A stretch of DNA of 64,000 bases from positions 115,853-179,852 of the forward strand of contig JAJFKN010000008.1 of the NCBI GenBank assembly GCA_021773195.1, in the 5' to 3' direction. Positions 1 through 10,159 of the stretch are shown piece after piece. The notes under the pieces are model-generated. The model had not been told where the DNA came from and ran no database searches. It saw nothing but the letters and a program-made list of their open reading frames with translations. Origin of the DNA: Gammaproteobacteria bacterium (lineage in GTDB: Bacteria; Pseudomonadota; Gammaproteobacteria; JAKBBU01). The stretch's first letter is position 1. Every line of letters begins with the position of its first letter. The position numbers and the translations under genes are program-made.

Positions 1-1202
1 AATTTTCAGGTCAACAGAATGATATAGAAGCCAGCAGAGAAAATCAGCGTCGAATTCTGGATGAATCCCGTGTTCGTTCACATACCGATAAAGATCGGGC
101 TCATGAATTGCAGATGCGTTATGAAACTTTGCGTGCTCAATTAGATGGTTTGCAACAAAATATTGAGCGTGGATCTCAGCAAATTACCTCACTGCGCGAA
201 CGACGGGAAAGTCTAAAAGAAGCATTAGCTCAATTAACAGACCCTCAAGATGGGATGGCAGCGGAATTGCAGGTCCTGTTGGATAAACGTTTAACTGTAG
301 AAGATGAGCTAAGAGAAGCTAAACAGCATTTAGAAAATGCTGATCATCAAGCTCGTCATTTTGAAGAACAACGTGTTGAACTGGATCAACGCATACAAAC
401 ACAACGTGAGCGTTTAGAAAAAACACGTTTATCGTGCCAAGAGATGGAAGTGCGACGTAAAACCATTATTGAGCAGCTAGTAGATACTGAATTTCAGCTG
501 GAGCAACTTTTACAAGAAATGCCAGAAGATGCTGTGCTTAAAAGTTATGAAGAAGAGCTTCAGCATATTGCAAGCCGCATTCAGCGTTTAGGACCAATTA
601 ATCTGGCAGCTATCGATGAGTACGCTACTCAATCGGAACGTAAGATCTACCTAGATGCTCAGAACGGTGATTTAGAAGAAGCCTTGCAAACCTTAGAGAA
701 CGCAATTCAGCGCATCGATCGCGAAACCCGCGCACGCTTTAAAGAAACCTTTGATAAAGTTAATCAAGGCATTCAAAAACTCTTCCCGAAAATTTTTGGG
801 GGTGGTCGAGCATACTTAGAATTAACGGGCGATGATCTACTGGATACGGGTATTACTGTGATGGCACAACCTCCCGGTAAACGTAATAGTTCTATTCATT
901 TACTTTCCGGTGGTGAAAAAGCGCTAACAGCCTTGTCTTTGGTATTTTCGTTATTCCAGTTAAATCCTTCTCCCTTCTGTATGTTGGATGAGGTTGATGC
1001 TCCATTGGATGATGCTAACGTTGGTCGTTTCTGTAATCTAGTAAAAGAAATGTCTGAAACAGTACAATTTATTGTCATCAGTCACAACAAAGTGACCATT
1101 GAAATGGCGCAGAGTTTATTAGGTGTTACCATGCATGAACCAGGAGTTTCACGTTTGGTATCAGTGGATGTAGATGAAGCCGTAGCCATGGCCGAGGCTT
1201 AA
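1..1202 (+). CDS. smc: Chromosome segregation ATPase SMC, C-terminal part (5' end outside window)
   Basis: The frame is open from base 3 with no start, so about 399 C-terminal residues of a protein usually near 1160 residues are present. SMC dimers organise and segregate the chromosome. The first half is charged, heptad-rich coiled coil. The C-terminal ATPase lobe follows: the ABC signature [12 protein letters not shown] (about nt 900-935), Walker [14 protein letters not shown] (about nt 975-1015) and the switch region VISHNK. The stop is followed 16 bases later by zipA, so the two are probably cotranscribed. Nothing in the visible part looks damaged. Confidence 0.95.
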   Translation, partial: FSGQQNDIEASRENQRRILDESRVRSHTDKDRAHELQMRYETLRAQLDGLQQNIERGSQQITSLRERRESLKEALAQLTDPQDGMAAELQVLLDKRLTVEDELREAKQHLENADHQARHFEEQRVELDQRIQTQRERLEKTRLSCQEMEVRRKTIIEQLVDTEFQLEQLLQEMPEDAVLKSYEEELQHIASRIQRLGPINLAAIDEYATQSERKIYLDAQNGDLEEALQTLENAIQRIDRETRARFKETFDKVNQGIQKLFPKIFGGGRAYLELTGDDLLDTGITVMAQPPGKRNSSIHLLSGGEKALTALSLVFSLFQLNPSPFCMLDEVDAPLDDANVGRFCNLVKEMSETVQFIVISHNKVTIEMAQSLLGVTMHEPGVSRLVSVDVDEAVAMAEA

Positions 1203-1218
1203 ATTTAAGGAGTAAGGC

Positions 1219-2010
1219 ATGGAGGCACAATATTTAAAAATTATTTTGTTGCTTGTAGGTGGTTTAATTGCTGTGGGATTGTTTTATGACAGTTACCGGC
1301 GTAAACGCATGCATCAACGTCGCTTTGATAACCCTGGTGCTGCTATGGGTGATTTACCCATGGATGAATATGAAGATAGGGAAGTGGGCGATGTTATCAT
1401 GGATGACTTCAATGACGACATCATCGTCAAAAAAGCATTTTCAGATTCTATAACTGCCGATAAAATACCTAAACCTAGCCTTGAGCTAACACCAAAAATT
1501 CTAGATGAAGAAATAGTCTCCCATATACAAGAAGCCAATGTTCAAGAACCCGATTCGTTAGAAAACTTAGCCGATGACGTTATTATGATTAACGTTATAG
1601 CAGGTCAGGGTCGTCGTTTTGTGGGTTATGAAATGTTGCAAGCCATTTTGGCCGGTGGATTGGCTTTTGGCCAAATGAATATGTTTCATCGTCACAAAGA
1701 TCCCCATGGTCGAGGAACGATTCTTTACACCCTTGCTAATTGCACGGAAAAGGGCACCTTTGATATGAATAATATCGGTGGCTTCGCCTGCCAAGGTTTA
1801 ATGTTATTTATGCGTTTTCCTAATGTCCATGACACCATGGCGATCTTTGATTTAATGCTGAATAATGCCCGTCAAATAGCCGATGATTTAGATGGAATGC
1901 TAGTGGATCAAGAATTCAAACCCTTAACGGAAGCCAGTATTCAGGCTTACAAAGAACATATCAGCAGTCTTGAAAAAGGCCAATTAACCCTTGATTTAAT
2001 GGACGCTTAA
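1219..2010 (+). CDS. zipA: Cell division protein ZipA
   Basis: ZipA is an inner membrane anchor that tethers and stabilises the FtsZ ring. The 263-residue protein has the family layout: an N-terminal membrane helix (about residues 6-23, rich in I/L/V) followed at once by basic residues (YRRKRMHQRR), then an acidic and proline-containing linker, then the globular C-terminal FtsZ-binding domain from about residue 120 (MINVIAGQGRRFVGYEMLQA, later DDLDGMLVDQEFKPLT). The start has an AAGGAG site at 1207-1212. It directly follows smc. In many gammaproteobacteria ligA comes next; here ligA is about 8.4 kb further on. Confidence 0.93.
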   Translation: MEAQYLKIILLLVGGLIAVGLFYDSYRRKRMHQRRFDNPGAAMGDLPMDEYEDREVGDVIMDDFNDDIIVKKAFSDSITADKIPKPSLELTPKILDEEIVSHIQEANVQEPDSLENLADDVIMINVIAGQGRRFVGYEMLQAILAGGLAFGQMNMFHRHKDPHGRGTILYTLANCTEKGTFDMNNIGGFACQGLMLFMRFPNVHDTMAIFDLMLNNARQIADDLDGMLVDQEFKPLTEASIQAYKEHISSLEKGQLTLDLMDA

Positions 2011-2071
2011 GGCCCTTCATATCACTAGTCTATACTAACAGATAGACCCCACAATACAGTGATATGAAATA

Positions 2072-3283
2072 ATGAAAGAAGACAAACTGCCACTTTGGTC
2101 CATGAGTTTCCTGGTGACTGGTAATGTCCTAGGGGTTGGGATATTGGCGTTACCTATAAAAACAGGTCTTAGTGGCTTTTGGCCCACTATGCTGGGTGTT
2201 GTTGCCATCTGGCTATTAATGACTTTCACCGCACTTATTATTGCTAAACGCATTAAGCCTAATGCGGGTGATGACAGTTTTGATATTCCTTCTTTCTACG
2301 GCCAACAATTAGGTGGCATTGGGAAATGGGTTGCCATTGTAGCAAATTTAATTTTATTGTACGGTGTGCTGACGGCATATTTAAGTATGATTGCCACGAT
2401 GATCTTTGCTTTATTCCCTTTTGATATGGCTGAACGATGGATTGTAATCGCTTATTTTATTTTGGCCAGCGCTTTAACCATATTCGGTCGTAAGTTATTA
2501 CAACGTTCAGCCACTATCGTAATTATTCTATTGTGGGTTTGCTTTTTCATTTTACTATTCTATGCTAGTAAAGAATTCGATGTGACACGCCTGAGTTATA
2601 CCCATTGGATTTTCTTGTCGGCTGGGTTGCCAGTTATCGTATCGGCCTTTCATTTTCATAATATTGTGCCCACGGTCTGTCGTAATTTAAAATACAATAT
2701 GCATGCAATTCGTAAAGCAATATTCATCGGGACCTTTTTTGGGTTTATTATGAATGTAGCTTGGGTTATCGTAGTGTTAGGTGGATTGCCTATGATTGGA
2801 GAGATGCATGAAAGTGTTCTCTATGCTTACCAGCATGGTGAGCCAGCAACGGTGCCTATATCCCAAGAATTAAATCTTACTACCTTTACCTTGGTAGGTG
2901 GTCTTTTTGCTATTCTGTCGGTTACGGCGTCTTATATTGCCAATGGAACGGGTTTATTGGGTTTTATCCGTGACCTGACGGTAACATATTTCCATACCAG
3001 GAACCGTGTATTGGTAGCAGCTTTAAGTTTCGTCCCTCCCATTATCATAGCTCTAGTCAATCCAGAAATATTTTTAGCGGCCATTGGTGTTGTGGGGGGT
3101 ATTGGGGAAGTGATTCTGTTCGGTATCTTACCGGCCATTGTTCTTATGCGTTTTGCTAAAGCAGGCATAGAAGAACCTGTTTACATGTATTGGGTGGGCA
3201 TGGTGATTTTTGCTATCTCAGCCTACATCTTTGCTTATGAGTTAGGCGATATCACTGGTCTCATCAATATTTCACCCCAGTAA
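2072..3283 (+). CDS. Aromatic amino acid permease (HAAAP, Tyr/Trp permease family)
   Basis: A 403-residue inner membrane protein with about 11 hydrophobic segments. The start, SMSFLVTGNVLGVGILALPI, matches the N-terminal helix of the hydroxy/aromatic amino acid permease family (TyrP/TnaB type), which imports Tyr, Trp or related amino acids with protons. The conserved helix-breaking run VTASYIANGTGLLGFIRDL lies near residue 290. Specificity cannot be read from sequence. Such permeases are numerous in Legionella and Coxiella. The last 12 bases overlap the end of hemB on the other strand. The ribosome binding site is weak. Confidence 0.85.
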   Translation: MKEDKLPLWSMSFLVTGNVLGVGILALPIKTGLSGFWPTMLGVVAIWLLMTFTALIIAKRIKPNAGDDSFDIPSFYGQQLGGIGKWVAIVANLILLYGVLTAYLSMIATMIFALFPFDMAERWIVIAYFILASALTIFGRKLLQRSATIVIILLWVCFFILLFYASKEFDVTRLSYTHWIFLSAGLPVIVSAFHFHNIVPTVCRNLKYNMHAIRKAIFIGTFFGFIMNVAWVIVVLGGLPMIGEMHESVLYAYQHGEPATVPISQELNLTTFTLVGGLFAILSVTASYIANGTGLLGFIRDLTVTYFHTRNRVLVAALSFVPPIIIALVNPEIFLAAIGVVGGIGEVILFGILPAIVLMRFAKAGIEEPVYMYWVGMVIFAISAYIFAYELGDITGLINISPQ

Positions 3284-4267
3284 TTTTTTAGAGACCTCTT
3301 TACAGAAGTAGTTAATAATAAAATCAGCGCCGGCTCGTTTTATGCTGGTTAAAGCTTCTAACATGACGGCTTCTTCATCTATCCAACCTTTTTCTGCGGC
3401 GGCTTTAATCATGGCGTATTCACCGCTCACATGATAAGCACCTAAGGGAATACCTGGGTAAGCATCTTTAGTGCGGCGCAGAATATCCAGATAATAGGTC
3501 GCGGGTTTCACCATTAGCATGTCGGCGCCTTCTTGTACATCCAAGGCGATTTCACGTAAAGCTTCATTAGAATTGGCAGCGTCCATTTGATAGCTTTTTC
3601 TGTCGCCCATTTGCGGAGCTGAGTCCACAGCATGGCGAAAGGGACCATAGAGCGAAGAACTGTATTTTGCTGCGTAGCTGAGAATAGGGGTGTTATGGAA
3701 ACCTTCACCATCTAGACCTTGACGGATTGCGCTCACCATTCCATCCATCATACCGCTTGGTGCGATAATATCGGCACCGGCCTGTGCATGACTAATAGCT
3801 TGTTGAGCTAATAATTCTAAAGTAGCATCATTGTCTACATCCATTCCTTTGCTGCTATTATGCAAAACGCCGCAATGACCATGATCTGTATATTCACAAA
3901 AACAAGCATCCGTAATGATTAATAAATCGGGGTTCAGATCTTTAATTTTTTTGATGGCGGATTGAATGATCCCATTGTGGGAGTAGCTATCTTCGCCTAG
4001 AGGATCTTTTTCTTGAGGCAAGCCAAATAAGATGACGGCAGGTATGGAAAGTGTTTTCAGGGCTTTTATTTCATTAGGTAACTGATCAATGCTCAGTTGA
4101 TAATGGCCTGGCATGGCAGAGATTGGATTTTTTACATCATTTCCATGATGGATGAATAGGGGGTGAACGAGATCGTTGGGTGTGAGTATGGTTTCACGAA
4201 TCATATCTCGCAGTTTAGGATGGCTACGTAAACGTCGCATGCGTGTCATTGGGAATTGGTTCTGCAT
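3272..4267 (-). CDS. hemB: Delta-aminolevulinic acid dehydratase (porphobilinogen synthase)
   Basis: HemB condenses two 5-aminolevulinate molecules to porphobilinogen in haem synthesis. The 331 residues match the family length. The two active-site lysines are visible: K201 in AAKYSSSLYGPFR and K254 in MLMVKPATYYLDIL, the latter forming the Schiff base. The metal motif ITDACFCEYTDHGHCG has three cysteines (C122, C124, C132), which marks the zinc-dependent class rather than the magnesium class. An AGGGGG site lies just before the ATG. The gene is convergent with, and overlaps, the upstream permease gene by 12 bases. Confidence 0.96.
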   Translation of the reverse strand: MQNQFPMTRMRRLRSHPKLRDMIRETILTPNDLVHPLFIHHGNDVKNPISAMPGHYQLSIDQLPNEIKALKTLSIPAVILFGLPQEKDPLGEDSYSHNGIIQSAIKKIKDLNPDLLIITDACFCEYTDHGHCGVLHNSSKGMDVDNDATLELLAQQAISHAQAGADIIAPSGMMDGMVSAIRQGLDGEGFHNTPILSYAAKYSSSLYGPFRHAVDSAPQMGDRKSYQMDAANSNEALREIALDVQEGADMLMVKPATYYLDILRRTKDAYPGIPLGAYHVSGEYAMIKAAAEKGWIDEEAVMLEALTSIKRAGADFIINYFCKEVSKKLLG

Positions 4268-4305
4268 CTCTGCCCCCTTAAGACTTTGAAAAAAAACTGA
4301 TTTCT

Positions 4306-4333
4306 ATTGTAGCGTCCTGCAGAAAAAACACAA
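4306..4333 (-). promoter_or_regulatory. Possible sigma70 promoter of hemB
   Basis: On the minus strand TTGTGT (4328-4333) and TACAAT (4306-4311) are separated by 16 bases, about 40 bases before the hemB start. The -10 box is good; the -35 box is only partly consensus, so the call is tentative. Confidence 0.35.
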
Positions 4334-4428
4334 GAGTCAACTGCTTCTTCTAATCATATGAATTATAAAGGAAAACGCATTTTTCAGGTCAAATACTATA
4401 CTTATTGCCACAAGAGGGAATTAACAAG

Positions 4429-5112
4429 ATGAATGATGAACCCAAAAGAGCGCCATCCAGCCATATATATTTGCTACTTGCATTAGTGGCTTTTTTCGTT
4501 GTAAACCCTTTTGTCCAAGGAGGCTCTGTAGAACGTTATGTTTTTGGTATTTTATTTACCGCCGTATTAATTTTTGGCGTATTTGTGATAATCCACAAGC
4601 CGTTATTAAGCATCTGTATGATAATGCTAATAGTTATTAATTTAACTAGTTATTGGATCAGTAGTTTTTGGGATTTACGAGGCTATGGCGTTATATTAGA
4701 GCGCTCGGCAGCTATCATATTCTTTTTAGTGATTATTTTTTCATTACTTCATCATATTCTGTCGGAGAGGAATATCTCATTAAACACCTTGTATGATGCA
4801 ATCTCTGTTTATCTTCTGGTGGGGCTTAGTTGGAGTTTCATTTACAGTCTATTAGACGCAACGCAATTAAATGCTTTTGAATTTAATGACCTCGTTTCAG
4901 TGTCACAGGTAGCAAAAGAAGAGTCTTTCATCTATTACAGCTTTGTTACATTAACCACACTTGGATACGGTGATATAACACCACTGTCCATGCCGGCTAA
5001 AACATTTGCATGGTTAGAAGCTGTTGTGGGTCAAGTTTATGTAACCGTTCTCATTGCACATTTTGTTGGTTTGCATGTAGCCCAAAGGGCTCAAAATGAT
5101 AGGCGGGAATAA
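4429..5112 (+). CDS. Potassium channel family protein (six membrane helices, TLGYGD filter)
   Basis: About 227 residues with roughly six hydrophobic helices. The pore loop between the last two helices carries the K+ selectivity filter TLTTLGYGDITPLS, placing it in the Ion_trans_2 group. No cytoplasmic RCK or cyclic-nucleotide domain follows; the protein ends soon after the last helix. I chose ATG 4429 because GAGGGA at 4414-4419 stands nine bases upstream; a TTG at 4405 in the same frame has no such site. The RND adaptor gene starts 3 bases after its stop, so the channel appears to head the efflux operon, which is an unusual pairing. Confidence 0.8.
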   Translation: MNDEPKRAPSSHIYLLLALVAFFVVNPFVQGGSVERYVFGILFTAVLIFGVFVIIHKPLLSICMIMLIVINLTSYWISSFWDLRGYGVILERSAAIIFFLVIIFSLLHHILSERNISLNTLYDAISVYLLVGLSWSFIYSLLDATQLNAFEFNDLVSVSQVAKEESFIYYSFVTLTTLGYGDITPLSMPAKTFAWLEAVVGQVYVTVLIAHFVGLHVAQRAQNDRRE

Positions 5113-5115
5113 CTA

Positions 5116-6186
5116 ATGAAATTGATGATATACATTTTTATTCTGTCTCTTTTAATGTTGACACAGTTAAGTTGTAGTCAGCAAGAAGATAGCAACATAC
5201 AAAAAATACGTCCCGTAAAATCCATGGTAATAAATGAAGCCAGTTCAACCATTACCCGAAATTTTCCGGCAAAGGTTGAGGCCTATAAAGTAGCGGATTT
5301 AGCCTTTCAAGTAGCAGGGGAAATTATAGAGTTTCCCGTTAAACAGGGTGAGGAAGTAAAGAAAACCGCGTTGTTAGCAAAGTTAGACCCACGCGAATAT
5401 CAAGATAGGGTCGATGAATTTCAGGCAAAATACGATTTGGCTAAAGTTCAATTTGGCCGGGCAGAAAAACTTGTAGTGAAGCATTATGTTTCTGAAGAAG
5501 AATTCGATAAAAAACGTACAGCAATGAATGTAGCTGCTACAAACTTACAAACTGCAAAAAAAGATTTGGCTGATAGTGTATTGCATGCCCCTTTTGATGG
5601 AGTGATTGCACTTACTTATGTAGAAAATCATGAAAATATAAAAGCCAAACAGAACATATTACGTATTCAGGATATATCCAAATTAGACATCGTTATTGAT
5701 GTGCCTGAAGACGTCATGGTCAACCTAACTAGGGATAATAAGGTTGAACCTATTGTTATTTTCAGAACCTTATCGGACAAAACTTTCCCTCTGGTATATA
5801 AAGAACATGCATCGCAAGCAGATCCAAATACCCAGACTTATCGAGTGGAATTAACCATGGTTCGACCTGAGGATACGTATATTCTTCCTGGTATGAGTGC
5901 CACAGTTCAGGTGGATTTACCTGATTTTCAAAGTAAGACAGGTTATTATTTCACATTGCCATCCAGTGCAGTGTTCCAATTATCCGATAATAAAAATTAT
6001 ATTTGGCTAGTGAACCAAAAAACCATGACAGTACATAAAAATGAAGTGAAAGTGTCTAAACTTATAGGTCAGGACATCGAGATTATTTCTGGTGTTAAGG
6101 CCGGTGATAGGGTGGTCACGGCGGGTGTGCATTATTTGAATGAAGGGGAAAAAGTCACTTTAATGAATAAGAATGAGCAAAGGTAA
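5116..6186 (+). CDS. RND efflux periplasmic adaptor (HlyD/MFP family)
   Basis: A 356-residue membrane fusion protein that would link the following RND pump to an outer membrane channel. It has an N-terminal hydrophobic export signal ending at C20 (LTQLSC), which could be a lipoprotein cysteine although the lipobox is imperfect. A biotinyl-lipoyl-like half (VADLAFQVAGEIIEFPVKQG) is followed by a coiled-coil hairpin (about residues 90-150), the second lipoyl half (DSVLHAPFDGVIALTYVE) and beta-barrel segments. Its stop overlaps the pump's ATG by one base, implying coupled translation. No outer membrane channel gene is nearby, so a TolC encoded elsewhere is likely. Confidence 0.9.
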   Translation: MKLMIYIFILSLLMLTQLSCSQQEDSNIQKIRPVKSMVINEASSTITRNFPAKVEAYKVADLAFQVAGEIIEFPVKQGEEVKKTALLAKLDPREYQDRVDEFQAKYDLAKVQFGRAEKLVVKHYVSEEEFDKKRTAMNVAATNLQTAKKDLADSVLHAPFDGVIALTYVENHENIKAKQNILRIQDISKLDIVIDVPEDVMVNLTRDNKVEPIVIFRTLSDKTFPLVYKEHASQADPNTQTYRVELTMVRPEDTYILPGMSATVQVDLPDFQSKTGYYFTLPSSAVFQLSDNKNYIWLVNQKTMTVHKNEVKVSKLIGQDIEIISGVKAGDRVVTAGVHYLNEGEKVTLMNKNEQR

Positions 6187-9100
6187 TGAATATTGCTGAG
6201 TATTTCATAAAAAACAGCGTTATTACTTGGGTTCTAATTGTATTATTAACCGCAGGTGGAATGATTGCCTATGACCACCTTGGTCGATTAGAGGACCCTG
6301 AGTTCACTATCAAAGAAGCCAAAATTTATACGTCTTATCCTGGTGCAACACCTAAGGAAGTGGAATTAGAAGTCACAGATCTCATTGAAATTGCTGTTCA
6401 AGATATGGCTCAATTAAAACGCATAGAATCCACCTCAAGACCTGGTGTATCCGATATTAAGGTAATAATCAAAGACAAATATAACAAAAAACATTTACCT
6501 CAAGTATGGGATGAATTAAGGCGCAAGGTGAATGATGTACAAAGTAAATTACCCCCAGGTGCGGGACCATCAGTGGTTAATGATGATTTTGGTGATGTCT
6601 ATGGCATGTATTACGCTATTACTGGGGATGGCTTTAATTATGCAGAATTAAAAAAATATGCAGATTTTATAAAAAAAGAATTGTCCTTAGTGGCAGGTGT
6701 TGCCAAAGTGGTACTGACGGGACAACGGCAAGAAGTAATATATTTGAATATCCAACGGTCGCGTATGGCACAGCTAGGGATTTCTCCTGAATCAATCAGC
6801 AATTTATTGAAGACTCAGAATTCCGTTGAATATTCTGGTGAGGTACGTGTGGGTGATGAATATATAAGACTAGAGCCTTCAGGGGCATTCAATAGTACAG
6901 CTGCCATTGGAAATTTATTAATTCGAAGCCCAAATTCGAACTCTTTACTTTATTTAAGTGATATCTCCGATATCTATCGGGATTATGAAGAAGTGCCAAA
7001 CCAAATAATTTATGTAAACGACAAACCTGCTATTACCATGGGTATATCTGTGGCCTCGGGAGGAAATGTGGTAAAAGTTGGTGAAGCTGTTGAAATACGG
7101 TTAGATCAAATATTATCGTCTATTCCTGTTGGCATTAATGTTCAGGATATTTATCTACAGCCCGATGCCGTGATTAAATCCGTTAATGGATTTGTGATCA
7201 GTGTGGCTGAAGCTTTAGCCATTGTGGTGGCAGTGCTGTTAGTAGCCATGGGATTACGTTGCGGCTTAATTATTGGCGGCGTTCTCATTATAACTGTTAT
7301 GGGTACGTTGCTTATGATGTTTTTCTTTGGTATCAGTCTAGAACGTATTTCTCTTGGTGCATTGATCATTGCTTTAGGCATGCTGGTGGATAATGCTATT
7401 GTGGTGGCGGAAGGTATATTAATAAAAGTTCAAAATGGCGTAGACCGTTTGAAAGCGGCAAAAGAGGTGGTGGGCCAAACCATGTGGCCCTTATTTGGCG
7501 CAACAGTCGTAGGCATTTTAGCTTTTGCTGCAATTGGACTGTCGCAAGATTCTACAGGAGAATATACTCGTTCACTGTTTTATGTCATTTTAATCTCATT
7601 ATTGCTAAGCTGGTTTTTAGCCATTTCAGTAACGCCTTTGTTATGCTATTTGTTTTTAAAGTCCGAGCCAAATATAGAAAACAAGGACCCCTATGCGGGC
7701 ATTATTTATCGTTCCTATAAAAAGTTTTTGATTGTTTGTGTAAAACGACGTTGGCTTACTCTTTTAGTTATGTTGGTTTTATTAGGCCTGTCTATTTTTG
7801 GCTTTGGCTATGTGAAACAAAGCTTTTTTCCCAATTCAACCACGCCCATGTTCTACGTGAATTATTGGCGCTCTCAAGGGACGGATATTCGGGCCACGGA
7901 AAGAGATATGCAAGCCATTAGTGAACATGTACAAAAAATTAAAGGGATTAAATCTGTTACTTCGGTAATAGGTAGTGGTGCTCAGAGGTTCATGTTGGTT
8001 TACTCGCCTGAAGATTCTAATACAAGTTATGGACAATTCTTGGTAGAAGTAAACGACTTTCACGATATTGATAGACTGGAAAAGGAAGTTAAAAGTTACA
8101 TTATTGCCAATTACCCTGACTCAGAGCCAAAAACCGACAAAATTCGATTGGGTCCTGGTGGCGGCGCTAAGATTGAAGCTCGATTTAGTGGGCCTGACCC
8201 CAACATGTTAAGACAATTATCCAAGCAAGCTCAGGCAATTATGTCAGAAAATCCCAATGCAATGGATGTGCGTAATGATTGGCGACATCGAGAAAAGATC
8301 ATTGTCCCCATTTATTCTGAAATTCGAGCAAGAAGTACGGGGATCTCGCGGATAGATTTGAGTCATGCTCTTGAGATGTCATTAACTGGCAGACAGGTTG
8401 GACTTTATCGTGAAGGTGACGAATTGATCCCTATCACCATGCGCCACCCCGATGATGAACGTTTGGATATTGCCAATATTAGTGATCTACAAATTTGGAG
8501 CCCGTTATTGGAAAACTGGATCCCCGCGGGTCAGGTAGTAGAAAAGTTTGAGACCCAATGGGAAGATGCCATTATTAAGAGGCGTAACCGTAAAATGACT
8601 ATCACAGCATCCAGTGAACCCGCTTCCGGACCAGCTAGCGTAGTCTTAGAACAAATAAAAGGACCCATCGAAGCCATGCCTCTGCCCGACGGTTACACTC
8701 TAGAATGGGGTGGCGAATATGAAGATTCCCATGATGCACAAGTCGCCATAGCGCAGAAACTTCCCTTAGGCTTTTTTGGCATGTTTCTTATTGTTATATT
8801 ATTATTTAAATCCCTCAGACAACCTATAATCATATGGCTCTGCGTGCCGTTATCTTTCGTGGGTGTAACAGCAGGCTTATTGGTTAGCCACTTAGAATTT
8901 GGTTTTATGGCTCTATTAGGATTTCTAAGCCTTTCGGGCATGTTAATCAAGAATGCCATTGTCTTGGTAGATCAAATTGATTCTAATATCAGTGATGGGC
9001 AAAATCCCTACGACGCCATTATTGGATCTTCAATATCCCGTTTTAGGCCCGTGGTCCTAGCGGCTGTTACCACGGTTTTGGGGGTTATTCCCTTACTATT

Positions 9101-9221
9101 CGATGTGTTTTTTGCCAGCATGTCCGTTGTTATAATGTTTGGCTTAGCCTTTGCTACCGTACTGACTCTCCTAGTGGTACCAGTGCTGTATAGCGTTTTC
9201 TTTCGGGTTAAATCCCCCTAA
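6186..9221 (+). CDS. RND family efflux pump permease (AcrB-type)
   Basis: An inner membrane proton-driven exporter of 1011 residues, slightly shorter than AcrB. It has the family plan of twelve membrane helices in two repeats, each with a large periplasmic loop. Helix 4 contains LGALIIALGMLVDNAIVVAE, where D402 corresponds to AcrB D407 and N403 replaces D408. Helix 10 keeps the essential lysine (K922, in SGMLIKNAIVLVDQI). The Asp-Asn version is, from memory, seen in other RND subgroups and need not mean loss of function. Substrate is unknown. Last gene of the channel-adaptor-pump operon; no hairpin terminator is obvious after it. Confidence 0.93.
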   Translation: MNIAEYFIKNSVITWVLIVLLTAGGMIAYDHLGRLEDPEFTIKEAKIYTSYPGATPKEVELEVTDLIEIAVQDMAQLKRIESTSRPGVSDIKVIIKDKYNKKHLPQVWDELRRKVNDVQSKLPPGAGPSVVNDDFGDVYGMYYAITGDGFNYAELKKYADFIKKELSLVAGVAKVVLTGQRQEVIYLNIQRSRMAQLGISPESISNLLKTQNSVEYSGEVRVGDEYIRLEPSGAFNSTAAIGNLLIRSPNSNSLLYLSDISDIYRDYEEVPNQIIYVNDKPAITMGISVASGGNVVKVGEAVEIRLDQILSSIPVGINVQDIYLQPDAVIKSVNGFVISVAEALAIVVAVLLVAMGLRCGLIIGGVLIITVMGTLLMMFFFGISLERISLGALIIALGMLVDNAIVVAEGILIKVQNGVDRLKAAKEVVGQTMWPLFGATVVGILAFAAIGLSQDSTGEYTRSLFYVILISLLLSWFLAISVTPLLCYLFLKSEPNIENKDPYAGIIYRSYKKFLIVCVKRRWLTLLVMLVLLGLSIFGFGYVKQSFFPNSTTPMFYVNYWRSQGTDIRATERDMQAISEHVQKIKGIKSVTSVIGSGAQRFMLVYSPEDSNTSYGQFLVEVNDFHDIDRLEKEVKSYIIANYPDSEPKTDKIRLGPGGGAKIEARFSGPDPNMLRQLSKQAQAIMSENPNAMDVRNDWRHREKIIVPIYSEIRARSTGISRIDLSHALEMSLTGRQVGLYREGDELIPITMRHPDDERLDIANISDLQIWSPLLENWIPAGQVVEKFETQWEDAIIKRRNRKMTITASSEPASGPASVVLEQIKGPIEAMPLPDGYTLEWGGEYEDSHDAQVAIAQKLPLGFFGMFLIVILLFKSLRQPIIIWLCVPLSFVGVTAGLLVSHLEFGFMALLGFLSLSGMLIKNAIVLVDQIDSNISDGQNPYDAIIGSSISRFRPVVLAAVTTVLGVIPLLFDVFFASMSVVIMFGLAFATVLTLLVVPVLYSVFFRVKSP

Positions 9222-9377
9222 CTTCATCAAGTAATATCCTACAAATAGCTTTCTTATCCAGTGTTATGATGCTGGTCCATGACTTATACCAACAAATTGA
9301 TTTAATTTTAATCATGACTTGCCAAGTGAGGGGATGAGGTACATTATATGCTGAGTTTAGTGAAGGGTAAAAAATCT

Positions 9378-10142
9378 ATGTCAGCACCGGATTTTGACAA
9401 AACTGCAGCCGATTATGCTCAGCATCGTCAGGGCTTCCCTGGTGAATTTTTTCAGCGAATTATGCAGCTTGGTATAGGCTTGCCTCGTCAAGTGATCTTA
9501 GATTTGGGCACGGGGACGGGCACCATTGCCCGTGTCTTAGCGCGCGAGGGTTGTAAAGTCATCGGTTTGGACATCTCCAATGATTTATTGGAGGCGGCAC
9601 GTCAGTTAGACAAAAAAAATGATGCTAATGTGGAATATTATTTAGCCCCAGCGGAAGAAACGGGCTTACCCGATGATTTTTTTGATGTGGTTATTGCAGG
9701 GCAATGTTGGCATTGGTTCAATCATCCAAAAGCCATTAAAGAAGTGAAGCGATTATTGCGCCCAGGGGGTCGGTTGGTGATTGCTCACATAGATTGGTTG
9801 CCGCTTAAGGATAGTATTCCTGCATTGAGTGAATCTCTTATTACTCAACATAATCCCCAATGGACCATGGGCGGTGGTAATGGTTTTTATACCCAATGGG
9901 TGGATATGCTAGCCGAGGCGCATTTTCAAGCTATTGAAACCTTCAGTTTTGACGTGTTAGTTCCCTATACTCATGACGCGTGGTTGGGGCGCATTCGTGC
10001 ATCGGCAGGGATATCTGCTAGTTTAGGCCCTGAAGCGGTATTGGCTTTTAATGAAGAACACAGAACGCAATTAAAGAAGCAATTTCCTGAAGCAACATTG
10101 ATGGTCCCCCATCGTTGTTTTGCGGTTATAGCAGATGTTTGA
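9378..10142 (+). CDS. Class I SAM-dependent methyltransferase
   Basis: About 254 residues of the Methyltransf_11 fold. SAM-binding motif I is VILDLGTGTGTIARVLAREG, followed by the acidic residue of strand 2 (VIGLDIS) and the later segment AGQCWHWFNHPKAI and LLRPGGRLVIAH. The substrate is not evident; the arrangement resembles small-molecule methyltransferases of the UbiE/BioC-like group, but no specific function is assigned. ATG 9378 has GAAGGG ten bases upstream. An ATG at 9348 in frame, with AGG upstream, is a possible alternative that adds ten residues. The gene stands alone between the efflux operon and ligA. Confidence 0.82.
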   Translation: MSAPDFDKTAADYAQHRQGFPGEFFQRIMQLGIGLPRQVILDLGTGTGTIARVLAREGCKVIGLDISNDLLEAARQLDKKNDANVEYYLAPAEETGLPDDFFDVVIAGQCWHWFNHPKAIKEVKRLLRPGGRLVIAHIDWLPLKDSIPALSESLITQHNPQWTMGGGNGFYTQWVDMLAEAHFQAIETFSFDVLVPYTHDAWLGRIRASAGISASLGPEAVLAFNEEHRTQLKKQFPEATLMVPHRCFAVIADV

Positions 10143-10159
10143 TGAAATTGAATGAGACT

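Noticed and set aside
7389..7394. RND pump inactivated by loss of the second proton-relay aspartate (N403)
   Set aside because: Asp-Asn at this place occurs, as far as I recall, in other RND subgroups, and the partner lysine K922 is kept, so loss of function is not supported.
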